Made by a program: the position numbers and the translations under genes. This document shows, one piece after another, positions 17,513 through 26,525 of a stretch of DNA of 64,000 nucleotides (positions are counted from its first letter, which is position 1; every line of letters begins with the position of its first letter). The notes below the pieces were generated by a model, which searched no databases, was not told the DNA's origin, and saw only the letters and a list, made by a program, of their open reading frames with translations. This DNA comes from Nitrospira sp. (GTDB lineage Bacteria > Nitrospirota > Nitrospiria > Nitrospirales > Nitrospiraceae). The stretch spans positions 83,965-147,964 of the forward strand of contig JAFEBI010000023.1 of NCBI GenBank assembly GCA_018242725.1, read 5' to 3'.

Positions 17513-20044
17513 ATGGAGAAGCTGGATTTCTGTTTTGGTCCGGACAGCACCCAACGCTTAATTATGAATTTGGTGCGTTTTGACGGTTACGGCAAATCGA
17601 TGGGAGAAAAGATGAAAAAGAAAGAGATTCTTGTTTGGATTGGAGCTGGGCTCTGTGCAGCATTCGCATGCTTCATCAATCCCACACCTGCTCTCGTAGA
17701 AGGCGCCACGTTGCCGCCAGGGTTCTCCGAGTCCGTTGTCTTCTCAGGGTTATCGAATCCGACCGTGGTCCGCTTTTCGACGGATGGGCGGGTCTTCGTT
17801 GCAGAAAAAAGTGGCCTCATCAAGGTTTTCTCCAGTCTCTCTGCCACCTCGCCCACGGTGTTTCATGATTTACGGAAAAACGTGCATAATTTTTGGGACC
17901 GAGGGTTGCTCGGCTTGGAACTTCACCCCAACTTCCCCACGGTGCCGGATGTCTATGTTCTCTACACTTATGACAAAGACCCCAATAATGCCCAGTTCCC
18001 TCGGTGGGGCAGCCCCAGTAATAACTACACCTCTGAAGGGTGCCCGGATCCTCCGGGTGCAAATACTGACGGGTGCGTGGTAAGCGGCCGACTATCACGA
18101 TTGAAAGCCACCTCCGGTAGCAACGTATCAGACGGCTCCGAAGTCGTGTTGATTGAAGGGTGGGATATGCAGTATCCCAGCCACTCAGTGGGCACCGTGC
18201 AGTTCGGTCCTGACGGGGCGCTCTACGCCTCAGGTGGTGAGGGGGCCGGTTTTGCGTTTGCTGATTATGGACAGAAAGGGATACCAGTCAATCCGTTAGG
18301 CGATCCGCCGTCTGGCATCGGGGGCACGCAGACCCCACCAACGGCAGAAGGCGGAGCCACGCGAGCACAGAGTCTACGTCGAGTGAGTGGTCCGGCATTG
18401 TTAAGTGGCACGATCATTCGGGTGGATCCAGTCACTGGCGAGGGGCTCTCCGACAATCCCCTCCATGATAGCAGTGACGCCAACGCTCGCCGCATCGTGG
18501 GGTATGGGTTCCGCAATCCCTTTCGGTTTACTTTTCGGCCAGGCACCACCGAACTGTGGGTCGGGGACGTGGGATGGAATAGTTGGGAGGAAATCAACCG
18601 ACTCCCCAATCCCTTGGCATCCTCAGTGCGCAACTTTGGCTGGCCTTGCTATGAAGGCCTTAACCGACAGAACGGCTACGATTCGCTGAACTTGAATATC
18701 TGTGAGAGCCTGTACGCCCAGGCTGGGGGACACACCCCTCCTTACTTTACTTATGAGCATGGGGCGCCAGTCGTGGCAGGAGAAACCTGTCCCAGCAACG
18801 GTAGTTCGTCTGTCACAGGACTGGCTTTCGGCCGAGGGAGTACCTTTCCCGCCGCGTACCAGGGCGCGCTGTTCTTCGCCGATTATTCCCGCGGTTGTAT
18901 TTGGACCATGTTCGCCGGAGCGAATGGCTTGCCCGATCCAGCGACCCGCACCCCGTTTGTGGCTGGAGCTGCTAGCCCGGTTTACCTGCAGATCGGACCA
19001 GGAGGTGACCTGTTCTATGTGGACTTGGTAGGCGGGACCATCCGACGAATTCACTTCACTAGCGGCAATCAGCCTCCGCAGGCAATCATGACGCCTACAC
19101 CCACGTCTGGGCCAGCCCCTCTGACCGTGACCTTCTCATCGGCTGGCTCCTCGGATCCGGACGGCGATCCAATTACCTATGGTTGGAACTTTGGGGATGG
19201 CGGGACCTCAACTGATGCAAATCCAAGTCATACTTATACAAGAAAAGGACCATTTACTGCGGTGCTGACCGTCACTGACTCAAAAGGTGCATCCGGCACA
19301 GCCTCAGCCGTCATTTCACCGGGCAATAGCAAACCCACTGCAGTTATTGACACGCCTGCTTCGACGACCCAGTGGAAGGTCGGCCAACGGATTACATTTA
19401 CTGGCCACGCCACCGATCCGGATGATGGCACGCTCCCGCCTTCGGCGTTTAAGTGGGAGATTATCCTTCATCATTGTCCATCAGACTGTCATACCCATCC
19501 TCTGGAGAGTTTCGACAACGTTACCACCGAATCGTTTCCAGCTCCCGATCACGACTACCCGTCACATCTCGAGATCAAACTGACCGTGACGGATACGGAT
19601 GGGCTCATAGATACCAAAAGTGTACTTCTGGATCCACAAACTGTCGCACTGAACTTTAAATCCACGCCGTCAGGGTTACAGCTTGTTGTAGGAAGCAGCA
19701 AATCCCCCACACCGTTTACAAGAACCGTCATCCAGGGGTCCGGTAATTCTATCAGTGCTGTCTCCCCTCAGGCTCTGGGTGCTACAAACTATAAGTTTGT
19801 GTCTTGGTCTGATGGAGGCAACCAATCGCATGACATCAACGCAACTGCTGCTGCGACCTATACGGCCACTTACGAGGTCACAACCGATCCCATTCCTTCC
19901 CCCCCGCCACCTAGCGATAATAGCGGAGGCGGCGGTTGTACGCTCAGTAGATCAGGAACAGTTGATGCCTTACTACCATTACTGTTCCTTGCTGTCGTTG
20001 GCCTGTTGCTCATGAGAGGGAAACGGCGTGTGAATAAACGCTGA
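17513..20044 (+). CDS. Secreted PQQ-type sugar dehydrogenase with PKD domains and sorting tail
   Basis: 843 residues as drawn from ATG 17513 (AGAGGA upstream). The export signal begins only at about residue 34 (MKKKEILVWIGAGLC), so ATG 17600 or 17612 may be the true start. In order: a glucose/sorbosone-dehydrogenase beta-propeller (about 68-520; RGLLGLELHPNF, GYGFRNPFRFTF, ELWVGDVGWNSWEEIN), a PKD domain (about 520-605; GWNFGDGGTSTDANPSHTY), a second Ig/PKD-like domain (about 608-705), a bacterial-repeat-like domain (about 710-785), then a Pro/Ser linker and SGGGGCTLSR, a hydrophobic helix and KRRVNKR. The tail matches that of the S8 protease at 1044. The enzyme would oxidise aldose-type substrates outside the cytoplasm if PQQ is available; the substrate is unknown. 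Confidence 0.85.
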   Translation: MEKLDFCFGPDSTQRLIMNLVRFDGYGKSMGEKMKKKEILVWIGAGLCAAFACFINPTPALVEGATLPPGFSESVVFSGLSNPTVVRFSTDGRVFVAEKSGLIKVFSSLSATSPTVFHDLRKNVHNFWDRGLLGLELHPNFPTVPDVYVLYTYDKDPNNAQFPRWGSPSNNYTSEGCPDPPGANTDGCVVSGRLSRLKATSGSNVSDGSEVVLIEGWDMQYPSHSVGTVQFGPDGALYASGGEGAGFAFADYGQKGIPVNPLGDPPSGIGGTQTPPTAEGGATRAQSLRRVSGPALLSGTIIRVDPVTGEGLSDNPLHDSSDANARRIVGYGFRNPFRFTFRPGTTELWVGDVGWNSWEEINRLPNPLASSVRNFGWPCYEGLNRQNGYDSLNLNICESLYAQAGGHTPPYFTYEHGAPVVAGETCPSNGSSSVTGLAFGRGSTFPAAYQGALFFADYSRGCIWTMFAGANGLPDPATRTPFVAGAASPVYLQIGPGGDLFYVDLVGGTIRRIHFTSGNQPPQAIMTPTPTSGPAPLTVTFSSAGSSDPDGDPITYGWNFGDGGTSTDANPSHTYTRKGPFTAVLTVTDSKGASGTASAVISPGNSKPTAVIDTPASTTQWKVGQRITFTGHATDPDDGTLPPSAFKWEIILHHCPSDCHTHPLESFDNVTTESFPAPDHDYPSHLEIKLTVTDTDGLIDTKSVLLDPQTVALNFKSTPSGLQLVVGSSKSPTPFTRTVIQGSGNSISAVSPQALGATNYKFVSWSDGGNQSHDINATAAATYTATYEVTTDPIPSPPPPSDNSGGGGCTLSRSGTVDALLPLLFLAVVGLLLMRGKRRVNKR

Positions 20045-20073
20045 TCGCATAGGAACCTGTACACATTGCCCAT

Positions 20074-20625
20074 GTGAGGGTTATGAATCGTCCTGTTGTG
20101 CCGGCGACAACTGCGGCGAAGGTCGATTGGCATCACACACTTGGTCGATTAGGGCTTTGCTGGCCGCGCGCATTCTATGCCAGCAAAGCCTTTCTTTTTT
20201 GTGCAGGGGCTGCTCCGTTGGTCTGGGCCATCATGGCATGGGGCGTTCCGGTTCATTCAATGTCCCTGGCCCAAGTATGGTCGCTGGGCTTTGCCTCGGT
20301 GGTTCTATGGTATCCGCTATGGGAAGAGCTGCTGTTTAGAGGATTGTTGCAGGGCGAACTCATCGCGCGTGGTTGGACACGATGCTGGGTCTATGGTTTG
20401 AGCGGAGCAAATATTGCGGTTTCTCTCCTGTTTACAGTCTTTCATTTCTGGAGCCATAGCCCAATCTGGGCCGCCCTGGTATTCTTCCCCTCGCTGATAT
20501 TTGGCTATCTTCGCGATCGGTTCGACTCCACGATGCCCTCGATTTTGATGCACATGTGGTACAACGGCGGGTATTTTTTCTTCATCGATTCATCGAAGCT
20601 TCCCACACAGTTCGACCTCCAGTGA
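20074..20625 (+). CDS. CPBP glutamic-type intramembrane protease (MrtJ-like sorting protease)
   Basis: 183 residues with about five hydrophobic helices. The catalytic signatures of the CPBP/Abi (CAAX-type) family are all present: EELLFRG (EExxxR, about residue 87), the first His in FTVFHFWSH, and the final HxxxN in LMHMWYNGGY. The gene follows a substrate with a GGGGC-helix-basic tail by 29 bases. The family includes MrtJ, described from curated protein families as the processing protease for JDVT-CTERM tails, and this fits closely. It would act in the inner membrane, cleaving or processing the tail during surface attachment. The start is uncertain: GTG 20074 or ATG 20083. The pseudogene at 3410 is a decayed paralogue. 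Confidence 0.82.
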   Translation: MRVMNRPVVPATTAAKVDWHHTLGRLGLCWPRAFYASKAFLFCAGAAPLVWAIMAWGVPVHSMSLAQVWSLGFASVVLWYPLWEELLFRGLLQGELIARGWTRCWVYGLSGANIAVSLLFTVFHFWSHSPIWAALVFFPSLIFGYLRDRFDSTMPSILMHMWYNGGYFFFIDSSKLPTQFDLQ

Positions 20626-21169
20626 AAGTTCCTCGCCGCAGCATGTACGAAACAGCTGGACCGAAACCAGCCTGGTGTGGATCTTAACTGAGCCCCCTAT
20701 TCTCATGAGCCAGAAGCCTTATGACAAAATCGCGCGGCGCTGGCTAGAATCTCCTCAGCAGCTTTCCCACCAAGAGGCGTAGGCCACAGAAATCCCAAAG
20801 CACATAACGATACCGATTAATGAGGCAAGTTGCCTGCCTCCGTTACGAGCGATGTCGTTCAGTAATCTCTGAATCAGATACCGCGTAGTTCCATGCATAC
20901 GAAGAACCGCGGTTGTTCGTATGCATGGACGCCCTAGAATTGGATAGCTGGTTGGCACGCCACACATTGCAATGTACCCACGCCACTATCGCCTCCTAAG
21001 ACGAGTTTTTGGCCCACAATAGTCTTCAAAATCAAGCAGACTAAAGGGCAATGCTAACCACAGTGTTCCACTTTTCATCATCGCGTTGGGGGTAATGAGC
21101 AGCACCTGCTTGGACTTATGAGGCCACGTCACAGCAGAGGAGGGGGAAGGGATCTATGGAGATGGATGG
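20626..21169. other. Convergent intergenic region
   Basis: Between the CPBP gene and the end of the trp operon. A 70-codon minus-strand frame (20755-20967) overlaps a long palindrome and looks fortuitous. The palindrome at 20890-20929 is the only structured element I see; no T-tract terminator is visible for either neighbour. Confidence 0.4.
20890..20929. repeat. 40-nt near-perfect palindrome
   Basis: The outer arms TCCATGCATACGAA (20890-20903) and TTCGTATGCATGGA (20916-20929) are exact inverse complements. The centre GAACCGCGGTTG holds a second perfect palindrome AACCGCGGTT. Only one symmetric pair (20904/20915, G opposite G) breaks the symmetry across 40 bases. There is no adjacent T-run. 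Confidence 0.85.
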
Positions 21170-21973
21170 TTAGCCGACGACCATCGCCGCCTTCAATGAT
21201 TGCACGAACGTGGCAACATGCTTGACCATACCAGGATCTTGCTGATGCGCGGCAATCTGTTTCACGATGGCACTACCGACGATCACCCCATCAGCCATTT
21301 TCGACACCCGTGCCGCATCCTCCGGTGTCGCCACACCAAACCCAACGGCGACGGGAGCCGCAGAAACCTTTCGAAGTTTCTCGATATTTTGCTGGATGTC
21401 TGTAGCATTGCTCAGTTTCGCCCCAGTGATGCCTGTCAACGAGACATAGTAGACAAACCCATGCGACTCTTTGGCCACCAGTTTCCGGCGGTCTGTCGTG
21501 CTGGTCGGGGCGAGCAAGAAGATCAACGATAGCCCCACCGCATCCGCAGGACCCTTGAGCGGCCCCGCTTCATCCGGCGGCATATCGGGCACGATCAATC
21601 CATCCACTCCAGCGTCGCTTGCCGCTTTGCAAAACTCTTCACAGCCCATGGCATGGATGGAGTTGTAATACAGCATGAGGATAATTGGGATCTCTGTGCG
21701 CTGCCTCAGCGAGGTGACCGCTGCAAGGATCAGGCGAAGCGATGTGCCGTTCTTCAAGGCCCGTTCCGCCGCCTGTTGAATCACTGGACCGTCGGCGATC
21801 GGATCGGAAAAGGGCACGCCCAACTCAATGATATCGGCGCCAGCTTGTTCCAACGCCACGACCAGTTGTTCGGTTTCAGCCAGCCCCGGGTCTCCAGCCA
21901 TGAGATAGGCGATGAGGGCTTTCTCCTTGTTCTGACGAAGGCGTGAAAACGTGCTGTCCAATCGCCCGCTCAT
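21170..21973 (-). CDS. trpA: Tryptophan synthase alpha chain
   Basis: 267 residues, standard TIM-barrel alpha subunit. It cleaves indole-3-glycerol phosphate to indole and glyceraldehyde 3-phosphate and channels indole to TrpB. The catalytic Glu and Asp lie in [17 protein letters not shown]; the phosphate-binding end is [11 protein letters not shown] and GVIVGSAIV. Its start overlaps the trpB stop (ATGA-type, 21970-21973), so translation is coupled. It is the last gene of the operon. Confidence 0.97.
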   Translation of the reverse strand: MSGRLDSTFSRLRQNKEKALIAYLMAGDPGLAETEQLVVALEQAGADIIELGVPFSDPIADGPVIQQAAERALKNGTSLRLILAAVTSLRQRTEIPIILMLYYNSIHAMGCEEFCKAASDAGVDGLIVPDMPPDEAGPLKGPADAVGLSLIFLLAPTSTTDRRKLVAKESHGFVYYVSLTGITGAKLSNATDIQQNIEKLRKVSAAPVAVGFGVATPEDAARVSKMADGVIVGSAIVKQIAAHQQDPGMVKHVATFVQSLKAAMVVG

Positions 21974-23169
21974 AGTGTGACTCCTCGCATTCTAGCCACT
22001 TGCTGAACGTCTTTATCCCCACGCCCTGAAAGATTCGCGATAATAAGTTGTGACTTCTTGAGCGTGGGCGCCAGCTTGACCACATGGGCAATCGCATGGG
22101 CACTCTCCAACGCAGGGACGATGCCCTCTTCACGGGCCAAGAGGTCAAAGGCCGCCATCGCTTCACTATCTGTCGCGTAGGTGTAGTCGATCCGGCCCAG
22201 ATCGTGATAGAGGCTATGCTCTGGCCCAACCGCCGCATAATCCAGACCCGCTGAGACGGAATGGGTCAAATTGATCTGTCCATTGTCGTCCTGCAGCAGA
22301 TAGGTCATCGTGCCTTGTAGGACCCCTGGCTTTCCACCTGAAAATCGGGCTGCATGTTTTCCGCTCGTGATTCCGGTTCCCCCGGCCTCAACCCCGATCA
22401 TCTTGACCTTCGGGTCTTTCAGAAAGGCATGGAAGAGCCCAATTGAATTGCTTCCACCCCCGACACAGGCCACAAGATAGTTCGGCAACTTGCCCTCTGC
22501 AGCCAAAATCTGCTTCCGTGCTTCCCGTCCGATAATCGCCTGAAAATCGCGAATCATCATCGGATAGGGATGCGCCCCAAGCACCGAACCAAGGATGTAA
22601 TGGGTCGTTCGCACGTTCGTCGTCCAATCGCGCATGGCTTCACTGATGGCATCTTTCAGTGTTCGACTTCCAGCATCCACCCCAGTCACCTTGGCCCCCA
22701 ACAGACGCATGCGGAAGACGTTCAATGCTTGCCGTTCCATGTCTTCCGTACCCATGTAGATTTCACACTCAAGCCCGAACATGGCTGCCGCTGTTGCCGT
22801 TGCGACGCCGTGTTGGCCTGCTCCGGTTTCAGCGATCACTCGGGGCTTCTTCATGCGTACCGCGAGCAATGCTTGTCCGATCGCATTGTTAATCTTATGA
22901 GCGCCCGTGTGACACAAGTCCTCCCGTTTCAGATAAATCTTGGCGCCACCCAGTCTTTTGATCAGCCGATCGGCACGATACAGGCTGGTCGGACGCCCGA
23001 CATACTGCTTGAGGTAATAGGCCAGGTCTGCCTGGAACCGACGGTCTTTCTTGACCTTGGCATACTCCTCTTCCAACTCAAGCAGGGCCGGCATGAGAGT
23101 TTCTGGCACATACCGCCCACCATAGGGTCCAAAGCGGCCACGGTTATCGGGAAGCGTCGGCGTCGGCAT
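21970..23169 (-). CDS. trpB: Tryptophan synthase beta chain
   Basis: 399 residues from the ATG at 23169, preceded by GGAGGAACTG; the frame extends upstream to 23229 but homology starts at [19 protein letters not shown]. The PLP Schiff-base Lys is in [13 protein letters not shown]; the phosphate-binding glycine loop is [10 protein letters not shown]. It condenses indole with serine to give tryptophan. It is coupled to trpA by overlap. The sequence resembles the TrpB1 subclass that pairs with TrpA. A 174-base gap separates it from trpF upstream, the largest gap in the operon. Confidence 0.97.
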   Translation of the reverse strand: MPTPTLPDNRGRFGPYGGRYVPETLMPALLELEEEYAKVKKDRRFQADLAYYLKQYVGRPTSLYRADRLIKRLGGAKIYLKREDLCHTGAHKINNAIGQALLAVRMKKPRVIAETGAGQHGVATATAAAMFGLECEIYMGTEDMERQALNVFRMRLLGAKVTGVDAGSRTLKDAISEAMRDWTTNVRTTHYILGSVLGAHPYPMMIRDFQAIIGREARKQILAAEGKLPNYLVACVGGGSNSIGLFHAFLKDPKVKMIGVEAGGTGITSGKHAARFSGGKPGVLQGTMTYLLQDDNGQINLTHSVSAGLDYAAVGPEHSLYHDLGRIDYTYATDSEAMAAFDLLAREEGIVPALESAHAIAHVVKLAPTLKKSQLIIANLSGRGDKDVQQVARMRGVTL

Positions 23170-23343
23170 GTAATCAGTTCCTCCTGAATGGCAGGACGTT
23201 GAAAAAAATTCCCAGCGCTGTTCTCGCATCGCTCAGTGGCTCGCCATACGGCTCAGAGTATGCTTCGTCACTTCGCTCGAGGCGGCCTAGCTGGAAGGAC
23301 TCTTGAACATCCTGCAGCGTCTGCACGAGTATAACGATGACCA

Positions 23344-23973
23344 TCAAACGTGCACAAGTCTGGCGGCTTCGATAAACGTCCTTACCTTATCGTGGTCCTT
23401 TTTTCCAGGGCTCAACTCCACCCCGCTACTCACATCGACCCCATAGGGACGGACACGGGCGATGGCCTCAGCCACATTCGCCGGAGTGAGTCCCCCAGCT
23501 AGAACGACAGGTGTAGATCGGGCCGCTTCTTGTGCCAACGTCCAATCCACGGTTTGACCTGTGCCCCCATAGGCCTGATTAGAAAAGGCATCGATAAGCA
23601 CCCCTCGCACATTGGCCCGCCCTTGGAATTCCGCCAACGCAAGAAAGGTCCCCCGATTTTTGAGGCGAAGGGCTTTCAGTACGGGACGTCCAAGATCCTG
23701 ACAATACGATGCGGGTTCATCTCCATGCAGCTGCGCCAATGCCAGTCCACAGTCATCCAAAATCGACCGAACCAGGCTCGGCTCTTCATTCACAAACACG
23801 CCCACCGGCAACACAAAAGGTGGAAGTCCTGCCACAATACGTCTCACCATCGCCGCCTCGACAAAACGAGGACTTTTTCGATACAGCACAAAACCCAAGG
23901 CATCCGCACCGGCTGCTACTGCAACCTTTGCATCCTCCACATTCGTAATGCCGCAAATCTTAATCTTCACCAT
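23344..23973 (-). CDS. trpF: Phosphoribosylanthranilate isomerase
   Basis: 209 residues, complete TrpF TIM barrel. The N-terminal KIKICGITNVEDA carries the catalytic Cys, DALGFVLYRKSPRFV follows, and the late catalytic Asp lies in GVDVSSGVELSPGKKD. It performs the Amadori rearrangement of phosphoribosylanthranilate to CdRP, the step before TrpC. It begins 14 bases after the trpC stop in the same operon. A separate trpF rather than a TrpC-TrpF fusion is seen here. Confidence 0.95.
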   Translation of the reverse strand: MVKIKICGITNVEDAKVAVAAGADALGFVLYRKSPRFVEAAMVRRIVAGLPPFVLPVGVFVNEEPSLVRSILDDCGLALAQLHGDEPASYCQDLGRPVLKALRLKNRGTFLALAEFQGRANVRGVLIDAFSNQAYGGTGQTVDWTLAQEAARSTPVVLAGGLTPANVAEAIARVRPYGVDVSSGVELSPGKKDHDKVRTFIEAARLVHV

Positions 23974-23987
23974 ATCGACATCATTAT

Positions 23988-24815
23988 CTACGCGGATCGG
24001 CCACTATGCGCTGTGGTTCCGAGCAATTCGCGAACCTTGTCTGCCGTGCTATCCGCACGAATGAGCGACTCTCCGATCAGCATGGCGTGAATACCAGACT
24101 CACTCAGTTTGAGCACATCCTCACGTTTGTGAATCCCGCTCTCGCTGATGATCAGTTTGTCCGATGGAATCCGTTTTGCCAGGCGAAACGTCACATTGAG
24201 GTCCGTCGTGAACGTCTTCAAATCTCGGTTGTTGATCCCGATCATCCGCGCAGTCGGAATCCACTCCAGTACCGTGTCCAGCTCCCGCTCGTGGTGCGTT
24301 TCGAACAGGCTATCCATCCCCAGTTCTGTCGCCAAGGCATGGAAATCGATCAATTGCCGCTTCTCCAATGCCGCGACAATCAACAGAATCGCATCGGCGC
24401 CGTGAGCCCGCGCCTCATAGAACTGGATGTCCCCGACCATGAATTCTTTATTGAGTGCCGGAATAGGCAAGGCTTGTTTAATCTCTTTCAGATACCGGAG
24501 GTCGCCCTGGAAAAAATCCTTGTCGGTCAAGACCGAAACAGCCGAAGCGCCTTGTTCTCGATAGATCCGTGCCAACCCCAGATGATCAAACTTCTCCGCG
24601 AACTCTTCCCGCAAGAGTCCCAGACTCGGTGAGGCCTTCTTGACCTCAGCAATAAGCGAGGGACTGACCGGAGGTTTCGTCGCATCCAGTGTAACGGCAA
24701 ACCCAAGGGTGGGCGGCGCGTCACGGATTGCCGCCTTGAGATCAGCAAGATAGGCGCGGCTTTGCTTATGCCGTAGTTCCGCCTTTTTATGCTCCAAAAT
24801 GCGGTCGAGAATCAT
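23988..24815 (-). CDS. trpC: Indole-3-glycerol phosphate synthase
   Basis: 275 residues from the ATG at 24815; the open frame runs 48 codons further into trpD but homology begins at MILDRILEHKKAELR. Motifs: SLIAEVKKASPSLG (catalytic Lys), EFMVGDIQFYEARAHGADAILLI, IGINNRDLKTF and ISESGIHKREDV. It closes the ring of CdRP to indole-3-glycerol phosphate. The start lies seven bases after the trpD stop. Confidence 0.96.
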   Translation of the reverse strand: MILDRILEHKKAELRHKQSRAYLADLKAAIRDAPPTLGFAVTLDATKPPVSPSLIAEVKKASPSLGLLREEFAEKFDHLGLARIYREQGASAVSVLTDKDFFQGDLRYLKEIKQALPIPALNKEFMVGDIQFYEARAHGADAILLIVAALEKRQLIDFHALATELGMDSLFETHHERELDTVLEWIPTARMIGINNRDLKTFTTDLNVTFRLAKRIPSDKLIISESGIHKREDVLKLSESGIHAMLIGESLIRADSTADKVRELLGTTAHSGRSA

Positions 24816-24822
24816 TATCCCA

Positions 24823-25842
24823 TCAGGCTTTCGTAGTAAATGCGATGAGCCGATCGAGTTTCTCCGCGGCGGCTCCCGAGTCGATGGTCTGCTGGGCAAG
24901 GCGGAATCCGTCTTTGAGTGTTTTCGCCTGCTGGCCTGCAACCATGGCTGGTGCTGCATTCAGGCAGACGATATCCCGCTTCGATCCCTTACGGCCTTGC
25001 AAAATCTCTTTCACAATTCGCGCATTGTCCTCCGGCGAGCCACCGGCAAACTCTTTCCTGTGCACACGAGACAGACCGAATTCCTCCGGCGCAATAAAGT
25101 AGCTTGAGACAACCCCACTTTTGCCCTCGGAGACTTTTGTCCGGTCCGACAAAGTCATCTCATCCAGTCCATCCATGCCGTGAATCACAAAGCAATGCTG
25201 CGCCCCCAGCTCCATTAGAACCCGTCCCAGAATTTCTGTCTTCTGCGCCTCATACACGCCAAGCACTTGGTGCGTCGCCCCGGCCGGATTCGTCAACGGT
25301 CCGAGCACATTCAACATGGTCCGGATGCCCATCTCCTGCCTCGGCCCGGCACAATGCTTCATCGCACTGTGGTAATGCGGGGCGAATAAAAATCCGATGC
25401 CGACTTCGTCGATGCAGTCGACCATGCGACTTGGTTCCAGATCGATCTTGACTCCCAGAGCGCTTAACACATCGGCACTTCCACTCCTTGAAGATACGGA
25501 ACGATTGCCATGTTTCGCCACAGTGATGCCAGCCCCCGCCACGACAAATGCCGCCGTCGTGGAGATATTAAACGTATTCGCTCCATCGCCGCCGGTGCCA
25601 CAGGTATCCACCACGATGGACGCCCCGACTCTGATACGAGCGGCCCGTGACCGCATTGCCCTGGCCGAACCGACGATCTCATCGACGGTTTCACCTTTTT
25701 GCCTAAGCCCCATCAAGTAGGCGGCAATCTGCGCCGAAGTGGCCATTCCATTCATGACCTCATCCATGACCGTTTCGGCCTCCTGCGCGGAGAGATCGAC
25801 TCGATCGGCTAGCTTGACGAGTACGTCTTTGATCATGGTCAC
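24823..25842 (-). CDS. trpD: Anthranilate phosphoribosyltransferase
   Basis: 339 residues. The N-terminal helical domain ends near LMGLRQKGETVDE. PRPP binding is seen in VDTCGTGGDGANTFNIST; KHGNRSVSSRSGSADVL carries anthranilate- and metal-site residues. It transfers phosphoribosyl from PRPP to anthranilate. It starts at GTG 25842 or ATG 25836, 16 bases after the trpG stop. It is unfused to TrpG, unlike the enteric arrangement. Confidence 0.96.
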   Translation of the reverse strand: MTMIKDVLVKLADRVDLSAQEAETVMDEVMNGMATSAQIAAYLMGLRQKGETVDEIVGSARAMRSRAARIRVGASIVVDTCGTGGDGANTFNISTTAAFVVAGAGITVAKHGNRSVSSRSGSADVLSALGVKIDLEPSRMVDCIDEVGIGFLFAPHYHSAMKHCAGPRQEMGIRTMLNVLGPLTNPAGATHQVLGVYEAQKTEILGRVLMELGAQHCFVIHGMDGLDEMTLSDRTKVSEGKSGVVSSYFIAPEEFGLSRVHRKEFAGGSPEDNARIVKEILQGRKGSKRDIVCLNAAPAMVAGQQAKTLKDGFRLAQQTIDSGAAAEKLDRLIAFTTKA

Positions 25843-25858
25843 ACAGCGGATGAACCGG

Positions 25859-26422
25859 CTAGAGCTTGAGGAAGTTGCTGAGGAGATCTTTCCCGGCCCT
25901 GGTCAGAATCGATTCCGGATGGAATTGCACGCCTTCAACGCCCAGCGTTTTATGACGAAGCCCCATAATCTCACCTTCGGCAGTCTCCGCGGATATCTCG
26001 CAGCAGTCCGGCAGATTCGCTCGGTTGACGATCAGCGAGTGGTAGCGAGTCGCTTCGAATGGGTTGGGTAACGAGCGAAAGATCGTCTTGCCGTCGTGCT
26101 GGATCTGTGACGTCTTTCCATGCATCAGCCGAGATGCACGGATCACTTCCCCTCCGTAGGCCACGGCCATCGACTGATGCCCCAAACAGACGCCAAGAAC
26201 AGGGATCTTCCCTCCGAATCGTCTGATCGCATCGACTGATATCCCTGCTTCCTTCGGCGTACAGGGCCCAGGAGAAATGACCAGACGCTCCGGACGCAAC
26301 TCGTCAATCTGATCCAGGGTAATCTTGTCATTTCGAATGACCTGAACATCTTCGCCTAGCTCACCCAAATACTGAACGAGGTTGTAGGTGAAGGAATCGT
26401 AGTTGTCGATGACGAGTAGCAT
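25859..26422 (-). CDS. trpG: Anthranilate synthase glutamine amidotransferase subunit
   Basis: 187 residues, class I glutamine amidotransferase. The nucleophile Cys is in [12 protein letters not shown] and the His-Glu pair in [10 protein letters not shown]. It supplies ammonia to TrpE. In organisms without a separate pabA this subunit may also serve 4-amino-4-deoxychorismate synthase; I cannot tell from this window. A 103-base spacer separates it from trpE and contains a small inverted repeat (GCTTATG 26436-26442 / CATAAGC 26458-26464). Confidence 0.96.
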   Translation of the reverse strand: MLLVIDNYDSFTYNLVQYLGELGEDVQVIRNDKITLDQIDELRPERLVISPGPCTPKEAGISVDAIRRFGGKIPVLGVCLGHQSMAVAYGGEVIRASRLMHGKTSQIQHDGKTIFRSLPNPFEATRYHSLIVNRANLPDCCEISAETAEGEIMGLRHKTLGVEGVQFHPESILTRAGKDLLSNFLKL

Positions 26423-26525
26423 AATTGCAACGTGAGCTTATGGGTGATGGCTGATGGCATAAGCAAGAGCAACGACCATCCGTCCTCTTGCTACCGGCCA
26501 TAGGCCATGTACCATACGCACTTTC

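Noticed and set aside
22570..23187. 205-codon plus-strand frame
   Set aside because: Antisense shadow of trpB.
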